A stretch of DNA of 5,746 nucleotides from Candidatus Symbiobacter sp. (lineage in GTDB: Bacteria > Pseudomonadota > Alphaproteobacteria > Elsterales > Elsteraceae): positions 1 through 5,746 of the forward strand of contig JASGCR010000154.1 of the NCBI GenBank assembly GCA_030054015.1, read 5' to 3'. The notes beneath the pieces were generated by a model. The model was not told the origin of the DNA, did not search any database, and saw only the letters and a list, made by a program, of their open reading frames with translations. Shown here piece by piece: positions 5,605 to 5,746 of the stretch. A program made the translations under genes and the position numbers. The first letter of the stretch is position 1; every line of letters begins with the position of its first letter.

Positions 5605-5746
5605 ACCGCGCAGCCAAAGAGCGGCAAAAAAGGGAGCGTCATTACCCGCCGCGTAGCCAAAGAGCGGCAAAAAAGGGAGCGTCATTACCCGCCGCGTAGC
5701 CAAAGAGCGGCAAAAAAGGGAGCGTCATTACCCGCCGCGTAGCCAA
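5583..5746. repeat. 43-bp tandem repeat array, four units, cut by the window edge
   Basis: Units start at 5583, 5626, 5669 and 5712, an exact 43-bp period. The second, third and visible part of the fourth are identical. The first differs at two positions (A for G, C for T). Each unit has A6, then GGGAGCGTCATTACCC, then GCCGC and GCGGC arms around an 11-base loop (for example 5648-5652 with 5664-5668). The period is not a multiple of three and stops occur when it is read through, so it is not coding. There are no spacers, so it is not CRISPR. The array continues beyond the right edge, so its copy number is unknown. Confidence 0.95.

Noticed and set aside
5583..5746. CRISPR array
   Set aside because: The 43-bp units are directly contiguous, with no unique spacers, and there are no cas genes.
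5543..5746. TPP riboswitch upstream of thiD
   Set aside because: Reading the minus strand, the conserved CTGAGA and ACCTGATCTGG-type segments are absent. The region is instead occupied by repeats, though a riboswitch beyond the window edge cannot be excluded.

Overview
The window looks like chromosomal DNA of a flagellated alphaproteobacterium, plausibly Rhodospirillales-like. The main reason is the flagellin regulator FlbT, which is essentially restricted to Alphaproteobacteria. It sits directly downstream of a TPR plus SPINDLY/O-GlcNAc-transferase-type (GT41) protein. Base composition is moderately GC-rich in the genes. The intergenic DNA is conspicuously full of hairpins and repeats.

Layout. 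Bases 1-437 carry no convincing gene. They hold three strong inverted repeats and one copy of a dispersed 41-bp block. At 438-2666 (+) lies a 742-residue protein with N-terminal TPRs and a C-terminal GT41 domain. A 70-bp leader with mutually exclusive stems follows, then flbT at 2737-3183 (+). These two genes probably form a flagellin modification and flagellin-expression unit; flagellin as the glycosylation target is inference from the neighbour. A 16-bp gap separates flbT from a convergent family III (CaiB/BaiF/Frc) CoA-transferase at 3200-4354 (-). Upstream of that gene is a highly structured ~200-bp non-coding element (4412-4613) made of five stems with outer inverted repeats, like a MITE or dispersed intergenic repeat. 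Beyond it is thiD at 4640-5542 (-), the HMP/HMP-P kinase of thiamine synthesis. The window ends in a 43-bp tandem repeat (5583-5746, running off the edge) just upstream of thiD.

How the parts relate. The SPINDLY-like gene and flbT plausibly work together on the flagellar filament. The CoA-transferase and thiD share a strand but are separated by the structured element and have no obvious metabolic link, so I would not call them one operon. The most notable non-gene observations are three. First, a 15-mer (GGGTAATGACGCTCC) occurs once ahead of the SPINDLY-like gene and once in each of the four 43-bp repeats ahead of thiD, in the same orientation relative to each gene. At the two inner copies it is part of a 41-bp block matching 36 of 41 positions. 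Second, there is the nested five-stem element at 4412-4613. Third, there is the attenuator-like pairing between the SPINDLY-like gene and flbT. No RNA gene, IS transposase, CRISPR array or TPP riboswitch was seen. All four genes are ordinary members of known families, and I found no clear evidence of a wholly new protein system.
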